Positions 39,360-48,949 of a stretch of 64,000 nucleotides of DNA are shown here, one piece after another. The position numbers were made by a program, and so were the translations under genes. Below the pieces are notes generated by a model that did not search any database, was not told the DNA's origin, and saw only the letters and a list, made by a program, of their open reading frames with translations. The number at the start of each line of letters is the position of its first letter. Position 1 is the first letter of the stretch. Source of the stretch: Prorocentrum cordatum (taxonomy: Eukaryota; Sar; Dinophyceae; Prorocentrales; Prorocentraceae); the NCBI GenBank assembly GCA_963575745.1, contig CAUYUJ010022550.1, positions 58,002-122,001 of the forward strand, read 5' to 3'.

Positions 39360-40340
39360 TCAACAGCAGCCACCCTTTTTCTTCTTGGAGACCTTGGTCG
39401 TGGTTTTCTTCCCCGCCTTCTTGGCAGCGGTCGAGGTCGCTGCCAGCACGGCCGCAGTGCCCTCGGCGGCGGTCGTCTGCGCGGCCGCCGCAACGTTCGT
39501 CTCCAATGTTGCTGTCACAGGCTGCTGCGGCAAGAACGTGAAGTGCGGCTGCATGGGCAAAGTGTAGCTGACCGACGGCTGCTGCAACACGTACTGCTGC
39601 AGCCCTGGGTCCTGGACGACGTAGGTCACCTGCTGCTCTGGCTGCGCGGGGTGGGCGGCCTGCTGCCTGGGGTCCTGTAGGTACACCACCTGGGGCTGCG
39701 GCGCCGCGGCGTAGACCACCTGCTGGGGAGCAGCCTGCACGTAGGTGGCCTCGGCGGGTGCATCGACTGGCTGGGGAGCGGCCGCGTAGACGTAGGTGAC
39801 AGGCTGGGCGGGCGCTGCGGCGATGCTGGCCCCTGCAGCGGGCATTGTCATCACCTGCGGCGCGCCATACACAGCTGCCGGGGCTGTCTCGGCCATGACG
39901 TACTGCTGCCCCGTCTGGGGATCGAAATACACCCGGGGGGCCGCCACGGCTGGTGCCGCATCGGCCATGACGTACTGCACCCCTGTCTGGGAATCGATGT
40001 ACACCGGGGGTGCCGCAGTGGCTGGTGCCGCATCGGCCATGACGTATTGCACCTCGGTCTGGGGCGATGCATCAAGCTGGGTCTCATGGTACACCAGGGG
40101 AGCCACGGTGGGTGCTTGTACGAGATACTGCGCCGTTGGTGTTTGAGCGACGTACTGCGACGCTGTCGCTGCGGCCTGCTGAACGGTATGTGCCGCGGGG
40201 GCAGCGTAGGTCACCGTTGGAACCGTGGCATAGGTCACCGCCTGAGGCAAAGCTGCCGGCGCTGCATACTGGACGGCAGCAGGTTCTTGGGGAGCGTCGG
40301 GGGTTTCGTGAACCTGCTGGCTCAAGACAGTGGCAGACAT
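39360..40340 (-). CDS. Intact Ala/Pro/Gln/Val-rich repeat protein ending in GGCC
   Basis: A single uninterrupted 326-codon frame from ATG 40,338-40,340. Codons and composition are unlike the flanking repeats. The centre has tandem ~28-residue repeats (PVYIDSQTGVQYVMADAAPA, then RVYFDPQTGQQYVMAETAPA, and a diverged first copy), followed by YAAAPQPVD-type and QQVTYVVQDPGLQQYVLQQP stretches. The C-terminus is strongly basic and ends KKKKGGCC, like the doubly prenylated tails of Rab GTPases, so membrane tethering is possible. No GTPase or other domain is present. It is intronless and sits inside epsilon-tubulin intron 1 on the same strand. A TTTTTTGGCTCCAG string about 60 bp upstream may be a worn SL relic. 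Function unknown. Confidence 0.7.
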   Translation of the reverse strand: MSATVLSQQVHETPDAPQEPAAVQYAAPAALPQAVTYATVPTVTYAAPAAHTVQQAAATASQYVAQTPTAQYLVQAPTVAPLVYHETQLDASPQTEVQYVMADAAPATAAPPVYIDSQTGVQYVMADAAPAVAAPRVYFDPQTGQQYVMAETAPAAVYGAPQVMTMPAAGASIAAAPAQPVTYVYAAAPQPVDAPAEATYVQAAPQQVVYAAAPQPQVVYLQDPRQQAAHPAQPEQQVTYVVQDPGLQQYVLQQPSVSYTLPMQPHFTFLPQQPVTATLETNVAAAAQTTAAEGTAAVLAATSTAAKKAGKKTTTKVSKKKKGGCC

Positions 40341-40614
40341 GGCGCAATCGACGGGCCGCTGAACCTGCTGGTAGGATCGGCTGGCTCCTCCGACACTGGA
40401 GCCAAAAAATTCGCCGACCCAACGGACTAAGGGTGTGCTAAAATCTCTGGTAACAGCTTTAGCATACTTTTAGTTCACGCGCGCGTGGCAGCCTCGGACG
40501 AAAATACACCACGCAAATCCCGGGCGGTCCCTGGGCGGTCCCCGTCACGGATGCCGGAACTCCTGGCGGCTGCCTTCACGAGCGTCCCACGAGGCCTCCA
40601 AGGCGGTTTAAGGG

Positions 40615-40735
40615 GGCCCAGAGTCAGAGGAAGTCGTTCCAAGATGCCCAAGATAGCCTCCAGACGGCTTCACCCGCCTCCAAGACGCCCGAAGATGCCT
40701 GCGAGACCACTCCCAAGAAGCCCCCTAGAGACATA
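40615..40735. repeat. Short CCAAGATGCCC-family block
   Basis: A few degenerate units (CCAAGATGCCCAAGATAGCC and similar). Confidence 0.55.
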
Positions 40736-40879
40736 ACTGCGTAAGGCTCGTGGGAGCAACTAGCACGCTACTTGCACTGGAGACGCCTCGGGCCCAACGT
40801 GGGGACTGGCCCGAGGGTCGCTCTCCCGATGCCTGCAAAACACGTCTGCCAAGGAGACCGGGAGACCGGCCAGCTACCG

Positions 40880-41020
40880 AGGGCAACCCGCCCTCTGGAG
40901 GAACCCCGAAATGGGCGAGGCCCAGGCCCCAGCTACAGCCGATGGGCCCCAAGGGCAACCCGTCCTCCGGAGGAACCACCGAAGTGGGCGAGGCCCAGGC
41001 CCCAGCTACAGCTGAAGGGC
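40880..41020. repeat. Two-copy ~70-bp tandem duplication
   Basis: Copies share AGGGCAACCCG(C/T)CCTC, GGGCGAGGCCCAGGCCCCAG and CTACAGC. No coding role is apparent. Confidence 0.75.
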
Positions 41021-41234
41021 CCGGAGGCAGCAGACCCCGCCTAGGGGCGAGCACAAGAAGGCCGCTGCAAGCGGACAGAGTACAGTGCACGGCCGACCAC
41101 CCAGGAACAGCCAAGCCAGGTCGCTGTTCAGGGTGGGGGGGTGGGGAACGAATAGCGACTTTCGAGCCCAGCTGACTACGGACCGCCGCCCCTCCCCCGA
41201 AGACAGATACGACCACGGAGCTTTCGTAACTTCC

Positions 41235-41615
41235 AGGGCCGCAGAAGCCCCGACGATCGCCCTAAGACGGCCTCCAAGAGAGCCCCAAAACGGCCCACGG
41301 AGACTCCAAGACGGCCCAAGTTTCTCCCAAGACGGCGCTGGAGAGCCCCAAGACAGCTTCAAAAAGACCCCTCGAGGGGAAGCCCTACGGACATTTCGAG
41401 CATTCCGCCTCAAAATCGCCCCGAGAGCCGCCCAGGCCTCGGAAGACCTCTCAAACGGCCCCAGGCGGCACCCAACAGCCCCCCCAAGAGGGCGGAGGCC
41501 CCGAAGAGGCGCCAAGAGAGCCCCAAGAGTTATCCAAGGCGCCCCCAGGAGGCTCCCAAGACCACCTAAAAATGCTACACAGGAGCCCCCGAGAACCCTC
41601 CGCAGAGACACCAAG
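41235..41615. repeat. CCAAGACGGCC-family block
   Basis: Degenerate units such as CCAAGACGGCCCAAG and CCCCAAGAG. The rest of 41.6-42.1 kb shows no recognisable gene. Confidence 0.65.
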
Positions 41616-42138
41616 AAGCATCCATGAGGACTCTCACCCACAACCGCAGCAGCACCGACCAGCAGCGCCGCATGGCCCACGAACGTGCACGCAAACGCCA
41701 ACGATGGCACAGTACGGGCCGGCGGAATGAGCGAAGCGATTCAATAATTTGCTGTTTGCGGTGGGCACAAGTGCCACTCGTCGCCACCAGGGGAAAAGAT
41801 CTGGCCGGCCCCCCTGGTGGCGCTGGGCGGGGAGAGTTGCTGTTGGACTGCTGTCGTGTTTGACTCACGTTGCCTTTTGTTCTTCGCCCCTGGTCTCTCG
41901 ATCGTTGTCTCTCCTTTCTGCTATCCACCAGGGGCACTGCCCGCCCACAGCCCCCCACCAAAAAAAACACGCACACTTTGCGTCGGCGGTTAGGCATACG
42001 AACTGCGCTGGCGGAAGAGCTAACTAAGCGGGAGGCACCATTGTAGCGAATTGTGCCAGAATGCAAGAGCGATGGAAAACGGGAGGGCGGACGGCAGAAG
42101 GTGGGGGAAAGGGCGAGGGCAGCTCAGGGGGACGGGTC

Positions 42139-42260
42139 AGACACACACACACACACACAAACAAACAAACAAACAAACAAACAAACAAACAAAAACACAC
42201 ACACACACACACACACAGAACACACAACACACACAATACACACACACACACACACACACA

Positions 42261-42316
<56 letters not shown>

Positions 42317-42326
42317 CACACACACG
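42139..42326. repeat. Compound microsatellite AC / AAAC / AC / ACGC / AC
   Basis: AC run, then about ten AAAC units, AC, then about ten ACGC units, then AC. Lies 194 bp from the Copia element's 3' LTR. Confidence 0.95.
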
Positions 42327-42519
42327 GGAAGGGGGGGCGGGGAATCAAGCTCCTGACCGTTATATGTTGCCCCGAGGGCACCGTCAGAGCGCCATCGCGC
42401 GGCCAGAACCTCAAGAGGCCAACCCGAAGATGGGTTCGAAAGGCCCCGAAGAGGGCCTCGACAGCCCAAGACGGCAGATGATGGCGCGTCTAGGAACGAG
42501 TCAGCCGTTGAGCCGAACT

Positions 42520-42605
42520 TGGATGAATATTTTCTCCAAAACGCTCGAGCCGAAACGGTTTCGGCCCATTCCAACATGTCTCTCGGGAGGCTGCAAATCT
42601 ATCCA
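42520..42605 (-). repeat. Copia 3' LTR (86 bp)
   Basis: Same length and termini as the 5' LTR, 81 of 86 positions identical by eye. A purine-rich GGGAGGGC lies immediately upstream as polypurine tract. Confidence 0.9.
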
Positions 42606-42728
42606 GCCCTCCCGGCCTTCCGCAGGCCGCCGACACTTACGGCCGGCACAGAGTCAGCGGAGCGTGGCGATCCACCATCACATCACTCCTCAGAATCAGA
42701 CGCGCGCGGCTCAAACGCCGCCGCCAGC

Positions 42729-44499
42729 TCAAGCGCTCAAAGGGATGTCTCGATCACCACTCACCCATCCAGCGCCGCCCGCAGGGCCAGTCGACTCCGA
42801 CCTGCTCTCGCCACGAACCCCATCGCCGCCAGGAACTTCTGGATCAGGGGTCAAGTGCTTCGTACCAATATCGCTGATGTTCTCGAGACCTGGGATCTTG
42901 TTCACGCGCAGCTTCTTCTGCTGCACAGCCCTCTGCAGCCGCAGCAGAGGAGCATGTAGGTGTCGAACTCGTCCGACTCCACGACGTTCTGCGATGCCCT
43001 TGCCCGCCGTCGCGTCGCACTTCAGCACGATCTCGAGGTCCACACCCATGTCCTTCGCGAGAGTCTTAAGGCCGAGCCCGATACTGCCGCCCTTCACGAG
43101 CGCGTGGAACTCCGCTTCTCCAGTGGATAGAGCGTTGAAACCTTGGGTTGTCGAACTGCTTCTGATCCAATGGTTACCGATCATCACCGTACACGATGAA
43201 GTAGACTTACGTGTTCTCAGGCAGCCCGCAAAATCGCTGTCCGTGCAGACTTGAGCAACTCGCCGATCTGCCTGCCGTGGGCACTCAACCACCAGCCTCG
43301 GGGTACCGACGAGGCACCGCCCGATCCGCTTCATGGCCTGCCACCCGCCAATCGTTGGATCCTGCATCACTCGAGCCGATTCCTTCGCCGCGTACTGCAA
43401 ATCAGGTCGCTCTTGCGCCAGGTACTGGATCCGCATGCACACCGAGCGGTAGATGGCCCGCTCTCGTCCTTGTAGTGCCTCTCCATCTAGCTCCTGCCCC
43501 TTGAGCCCCGGCGTGACCACTGGCTTGCACTCCTCACCCTGCAGGCCCAGCTGGGCCAGGATGATCTCCACGTGCCTCGGGTCCGCCTCGTACTCGATCT
43601 TCTCCATGTCGTTGCCGTTCGGCCTTACCCACCTCGCGATGCGATTCAGCACCACGATCTCATCGATGTCGCCGCTCGGCGGGTCAGGTCCCAGAACTCC
43701 TCGTACCTTCACGATCAGGTGCTCGCCGAGGTTCTCCGTGAAAGCTTTCGAATCCTTGCGCCCACCGAGCACCACGAAATCGTCGCCGCGCCTCCAAACG
43801 ACCAGCTTGCCGACCTGGTAGATGCAAGGCGAGAACTCGCCCTGCTTCGACTTCAGGATCCTCACCATGATGTCCTCCGCCTTCAGGTCGAATGATGAGC
43901 CGGCATCTCTCAGTCCATACATGGCCTTCAGCAGCAGCCAGCACTGGTCGTCCTTGCATTATTGATCCTCCGCTGGCGCCTTCAAGTACACTGGCATCTG
44001 CAGCTCCGATTGTAGATGCGCTCTTGAGATATCGATGAAGGTCAGCACTGGATCCTCATGCCGCCCTGTCATCGCCATAAACAGAATCATCCTCAGGCCC
44101 TCCAGCGGCGGGGTCGCCGCGAAGGTCGCCGCAGCGTCCTCAGGCCCAAAGGTGCTCAGCTTCCGCGTCTCTTTCGCCACCAACCGACTCCTTAGCTCTG
44201 GCTTCTGCTCGTCGCCCTTGCTGGTGTCGACCCAGCCGCTCGGCAGCGGCTTGGTTCCCGTCACTTGCAGCGCCTCGGAAATCTTCCTCCGCACGAACAC
44301 ACCGAGCCTGCTCATGTAGCCCATCTCGCCCACGCGCGCTTTCTTGACGCCGACCGGGTCCAGCACCGCACCGCTGATCCCGTCGTAGAAGGTCGCCATC
44401 TCCTCCACGGTCGCCTGGTCCAGAATCTCTGGCTCCTCCGCGGTCTGACCAACTTCGAACGCATGGATCCCTTTACCGATCTTCAGCGCGTTCCTGATG
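42729..44499 (-). pseudogene. pol: Copia reverse transcriptase and RNase H
   Basis: RT: LRSRLVAKETRK, ATPPLEGLRMILFMAM, LTFIDISRAHLQSELQMPVY, LLLKAMYGLRDAG, and VVWRRGDDFVVLG with the catalytic DD. RNase H: VCTDSDFAGCLRTRKSTS, STGEAEFHALVKGG, LKCDATAGKGIAERRG, RVNKIPGLENISDIGTKHL. TAA at 43,959 falls inside RT; the C-terminus ends at 42,729. Confidence 0.92.
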
Positions 44500-45304
44500 C
44501 CATTCAGGATTGCCTTCACCAGCTCCAAGGGGTACTTCTCGGCCGCCTTCGCCCTCCCCTCCAGGAGGTGCACATGCTCGTGGGAGCCGTCGCACGCGAT
44601 CCCCACCTGCTTCGCCACCTCGCGGCTGTTCGTCATCCAGCCCGTCGGCTTCGCCACGAGGCCCTCCGAGCCGTCCGGCCAGTACGACGTGGCTCCGAAC
44701 ACGCACTGGTTGCACTTGACCACCATGACGCCGGGCAGCTCCCTGATGCTCTCGACGCACTCCTCCTTCCAGCTCGACGCCGTCCAAGGGTGCTCGAACA
44801 GGAACCACTTCCCGGCCCCCTCGAATGCTGGTAGGCCGCCCGTTCCATGCAGAAGCCCAGGAAGACCTTGCACTCCGCGAGCAGCCTCTGGAACTTAACT
44901 TCATCACGCTTGCCGCTCGCCTTCAGCAACTCCATCAGCTGCGAGAACGGGGTACATACAGGAGAAATGACGAGGAAGGCAGGGTCTCCCTCCTCGATCT
45001 CCGCTCTCGCTCGCTTCCTCTGCTCCTCGAGCCGGAAGTCCCAGCCCGTCCTGAGGTCCATCGCCACTCCTGGCTTCAGGTTGAACTTTGGAGCTCCCTT
45101 GGCGAACTCCCCTGGGTTGAACACTTCCTGCAAGTCCAAGCTGTCGAGGCCGAGCTGCTCCAGCAACGCGCCGATTTCCGCCTCGTCGCCCATGGCCACG
45201 TCCGCCGCCGCCGGAGCACTTCCCGACGCAGTCCCCGATGAGCTTGACGCCCCTGGTTCACCGACTGGTCCTCGATCACCGACTCGTCCTCGCTTGGCTT
45301 CATG
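44500..45304 (-). pseudogene. Extra domain between integrase and RT, possibly methyltransferase-like
   Basis: About 250 residues not found in yeast or plant Copia pol. Blocks: GVAMDLRTGWDFRLEEQ, FLVISPVCTPFSQLMELL, a frameshift at a G-run near 44.83 kb, GKWFLFEHPWTASSWKEE, VVKCNQCVFGATSYWPDG, GWMTNSREVAKQV, HEHVHLLEGRAKAAEKYP. The order of a DLxxGxxF-like, a PC-like (here VCT) and an EHP block recalls cytosine-5 methyltransferase motifs I, IV and VI, and methyltransferase capture by dinoflagellate retrotransposons has been reported. The resemblance here is weak, and the expected PC dipeptide reads VC. Confidence 0.45.
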
Positions 45305-46627
45305 TTATTCGCCTTCACTTCTCTGAGGTCGCTCTCCAACTCCTCGCCGCAAGCGCGCCTCTGCCATCCGAACTCCACCGCCGAACGTCTGGTCGTCCTC
45401 CATCACTTTCTCGATCCTCGCTCGGCATTCCTCGCTGTGCATGATCGCGCGCTGGTTGTCCCGAGCCGCCGCACAGCCTCTGCAACCTGGAGTGTAGCCG
45501 TAGCGCCGCAGCTCCACGTCCTTCCTGATGTAGACCCTCCTCGGAGCAGGAGGACCCACTGGTCCTGGAGCAGCGGGCAGGTCCACGTCCGGCACCACCT
45601 GGTCCGCCACCACCTTCGCCATGGCAGGTGGCACTTCGAGTCCTTCACCTTCTTGACCAGGAACTGGTCGCCACGGCACACCCTGCAGCTCTGAGAAAAG
45701 CGCCTTGTCGCTCCTCGCTGTCAGCAGCATCCTCTTGACGCTCCTGGCTCTCATCACGCCCTTCGGCGTCGCCACGTACACCTCGTCGCTGTCGTCGCGG
45801 ATCCCGTAGAAGACGCCCTCCAGCCACCTGTCCACCAGCCTCGACTCCCTCTTGCCGACTGGCAGGTAGAACACCTTCTCGCCGAACGCCGGGAGCGCCC
45901 TCTTGTAAGCGCGCCCCATCCTCAGCTCGTACGGCGCGCGCCCGTCCGAGTCCACCTGACCTCGATTGTGGACTGCTGCGCCGTGCCTCACCATCCACGG
46001 CAGGCACGGATGCTTCGGGCCGATCGTGATTCCGTGCATCTCCTCCACCGCGTGTTTGAGGGTCCTCGCCAGGCCCTTCATATCCTTGACAGCTCCTTCA
46101 GCTAGGCCGTTCGACTGCGACTCGCCAACCGCCGAGGTCTCCAGCAAGCACTCCACGCCGTGGTCCTTCTTGAGCCTCTTGATGGCCTCGCCCCTCAGCG
46201 CGATGATGCTCGGCTCGGTATCGCACCTGAAGACCACCTTCTTGCAGCCGCCGGTGACCACGAACTTCACCAGCATGTCGACGCCGTGCGCGTGCGCTGT
46301 CCCCTTGCAGGTCAGCACCTCCGCGCCCGTGTACCTGTGCAGCGAGTCCCTCATGAACAGGATCGGAGCCGCGTCCTCGCCGCTGCCGAGGTAGCCGTAG
46401 TCGAACGCCACGACTGGCATCGCATCCTCCGCGTGGCTCCTTGTCACATGAGGTTCAGCTCGCCCGCGTCCTGCAACACAGTGCCTGCACCAGGCTCGAT
46501 ACGGCGCGTGCGACACTTCATGGTCCTCTCGCTCCTGCTAGGTAGGCTCATGCGGTCTCCGCGCCGCTCTCACTGCCGGCCGCTCCCGAGCAACCGCCGG
46601 GGCAGGTGGTGGAGGTACCGCTTCTGG
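45305..46627 (-). pseudogene. pol: Copia integrase
   Basis: Zinc-binding end HAPYRAWCRHCVAGRG, then the DDE core: VVAFDYGYLG, KVVFRCDTEPSIIALRG, SQSNGLAEGAVKDMKGLART. Downstream FYLPVGKRESRLVDRWLEG and RARSVKRM are the C-terminal domain. The catalytic D, D, E are all present; TAG 46,538 precedes the core and TAA 45,305 ends it. Confidence 0.9.
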
Positions 46628-47560
46628 TTAAACAGGTTCTTGGACTGGTTCTGCTGCTGCCGGCGCCGCTGCCTGACCCGATCCAGCTCCTTCGCCTGCG
46701 TCGTCACTCCCCATCATGCAGATCTCCTTCTTCTTCTTGCTGTTCGCACCGGGCTTGGACCAGGCCTCCGCGCGGCCGATCACGCCCTTCGCCTTGCTGT
46801 GCGGCATCAGCTCCAGCTCCATCTCGTACACGTTGTTGCGCCTCTGGAAGGGTGTAACCACTCCTGTCGCGTTGTTCTGCGCGTAGCTGCCGCCAGCGTC
46901 GAAGACGACCCGATGGCCAGCGTCGACCACCTCCGAGACCGAGGCGAGCGCCTTGCTGACCTTCGCGACCCTAGCCTTGATGCCTCCCACTTGCGCCGAG
47001 CCGTCCGAGTTGCGCACCGACCCGACGAGCTCCTTCGTGCCCTCATCGGCCACCCAGCCGCCGTTCGCGGCCCTGTAGCCTTCACCCTTCGCACTCATGT
47101 CATTCTCGTACGTCGGGTAGTCCGGCGCCAGCTCAGATGGCACGACCGTCGTAGCTGCACACGAATCGATACCGAGCACCATCTTGCGGGTTGCTCTCGC
47201 CGTGTCCGCACCGAGCCTGATCAGCTCGTGCACCAGCTTGTCGTCCACCAGGCCGCCCTCGATCAGCAGGTCGAAGGCCTTCTGCGCCACGTCCTCCTCG
47301 TCTGTCATGAATGGCGCGAGCCACAGCCCGCGCAGAGCCTTCTCGGGTTCCGGCTCCATCATGTGTAGGTTGTTCTTCTTCTTCCGGCAGTCCTTGGCCA
47401 TGTGCCCGTACTCCTGGCAGTTGAAGCACTTCGGCCCCTTGCCAGTCTTGCCGTCCTTTGCCTTTCCGCTCTTCGAGGAACTCTTCGATTTGGAGTCGCC
47501 CCTCGACTTGCCCTTGCTGTCTGACTTGCCCTTGCCTGCACCAGGTCCGCCCTTGCGGTA
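46628..47560 (-). pseudogene. pol: Copia second zinc knuckle and aspartic protease
   Basis: In frame after the TGA: a Lys/Gly/Ser-rich linker, a second knuckle CFNCQEYGHMAKDC, then LGIDSCAATTVVPSEL, the Copia protease site with DSC in place of DSG. Ends at TAA 46,628. If the protease motif is original it would lack the usual glycine. Confidence 0.8.
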
Positions 47561-48468
47561 TCAGCAGTTATTCTCGTCGTGGCCCTTGCCGTTGCAAATC
47601 CTGCAGCGCCCTTTGCCACCTTGGTTGTTGAACGCCGAAAGGGCCATCGGGGCCACTCCGTTCTGCGCCGCCGCCGCCGCGGCTTGAGCTCGTCGAACAT
47701 TCACGATCTCCTCCCTGAACTTGGGCCACTCCTTGAGCCTCTCCGCATTCATGATCATGCGCTGCCTCAGCGGAGACTCGGGCAACTGCCTCAGCACGAT
47801 GCCGATCTCGATCGCGTCCGAGAGCGTCTCCTCCGACGCCGACTCGTACAGACTGATCTCCCTCTCGAAGGCTTCCAGGCGCATCATCATCTCACCGCTG
47901 AAGTCCCAGCCCAGCAGCGTCATCAGCTGCCCTGCGTATCTGCTCGCCGCCTGGGTTCAAATCGAAGGTGCAGTTGCCGCCATGCTTCAAACCCCTCGAG
48001 CTTGCCCGCGTTCAGCACGACATCGAGCTCCTGGCCCCTGCACGTCTGGATGAGCCAGCACCCCAACGTCCTTGACAGCTGCGCGTCGCCGGGCTCGAGG
48101 TTCGCCACCAGCACTGGCTCTGTCTCCCGCTTCGTTCTGGCCATCGCCGCCGCCATGTTCGGGTTCGTCGCGCCCGCGAGCGCCTCGAACACCACCGACC
48201 AGTCTCGCCACGGCGGCTTGGCCCCGTCGAACATCTCGGGCTTGCCGATCATCTTCATCTCCGCGGCCATCCTCTCGGGCCCAGGGTCTGGCGCCTGCGC
48301 CGCCGCCGCGGCCGCACCCTGCTGCCCAGCCGCCTGCTGCGCCTGCTGCGCAGCCGCCTGCGCCGCTCTACCCGCGGCGTCTGCTTCCGCCCGTGCTTGT
48401 CGTAGCTCTCCTTGTACTTGCTCTAGTGCCTGACGAAGCGCCTGGACGTCCTGGAACGTCGCTGCCAT
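47561..48468 (-). pseudogene. gag: Copia gag remnant with zinc knuckle
   Basis: Starts at ATG 48,466-48,468 with an Ala/Gln-rich helix (LRQALEQVQGELRQARAEAD), then the capsid-like region ALAGATNPNMAAAM, LGCWLIQTCRGQELDVVLN and FEAWRQLHLRFEPRR. A one-base frameshift near 47.94 kb leads into ASRYAGQLMTLLGWDFS and RQLPESPLRQRMIMNAERL. The first knuckle CRICNGKGHDENNC fits C-x2-C-x4-H-x4-C. TGA at 47,561 follows directly. Confidence 0.85.
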
Positions 48469-48741
48469 CTTGACCTTGTCTCTTGATCACGTTCAGAAGC
48501 TGTCCGAGGTGAGCCCAGCAGCGCCTCTTGAAGGCCAGCCTAACTAGCCGCGCCGCCAGCGAGACCCACGTCAGAACCGGGCCCCTCTCGCGCAGCACCT
48601 CGAACTGGTTCACCTCCTCCCTCGTCCAGCAACTCGAGGCCGGCTGCCTCCAGCGCCCGCGCCCGCGCCTGGGCGCCCTCCGCGGGCCCGGCCCGCTGCG
48701 GCGCAATCGCGGACTGCCGCCCGCGACGCCGGGGGCGCATC

Positions 48742-48755
48742 CGCTCACGCTACCA
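48742..48755 (-). promoter_or_regulatory. Copia primer-binding site
   Basis: TGGTAGC starts directly after the 5' LTR. It is complementary to a tRNA 3' end ...GCTACCA, as in eukaryotic initiator methionine tRNA, the usual Copia primer; the match beyond seven bases is poor. Confidence 0.6.
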
Positions 48756-48841
48756 TGGATGATTATTTTCTCCAAAGCGCTCGAGCCGAAACGGTTCCGG
48801 CCCGTTCCAACATGTCTCTCGGGAGGCTGCAAATCGATCCA
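48756..48841 (-). repeat. Copia 5' LTR (86 bp)
   Basis: Starts TGGAT, ends ATCCA on the minus strand. The 86-bp length is very short for an LTR. It includes a 21-base segment that matches the dinoflagellate SL at 16 positions. Confidence 0.9.
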
Positions 48842-48949
48842 GAACTGAACCCGATGTATGTGGGGCAGGCCCTGGCCCCCCTGCGAAGGCGGCCAAGTTC
48901 CTCAAGAGTTCGGAGTACGAACCCAACCGTGGCGCCGAGAGTCGCCAGG

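Larger units (their letters stand above)
42520..48841 (-). mobile_element. Copia-type LTR retrotransposon, full length but inactivated
   Basis: 6,322 bp with 86-bp direct repeats at both ends (LTRs) that begin TGGAT and end ATCCA, differing at 5 positions by eye. It is flanked by the 5-bp duplication GAACT at 42,515-42,519 and 48,842-48,846. Domain order gag, protease, integrase, reverse transcriptase, RNase H identifies Copia. Five in-frame stops (47,561; 46,628; 46,538; 45,305; 43,959) and two frameshifts (near 47.94 and 44.83 kb) inactivate it. It sits in epsilon-tubulin intron 1 in the sense orientation of the gene. Confidence 0.95.
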
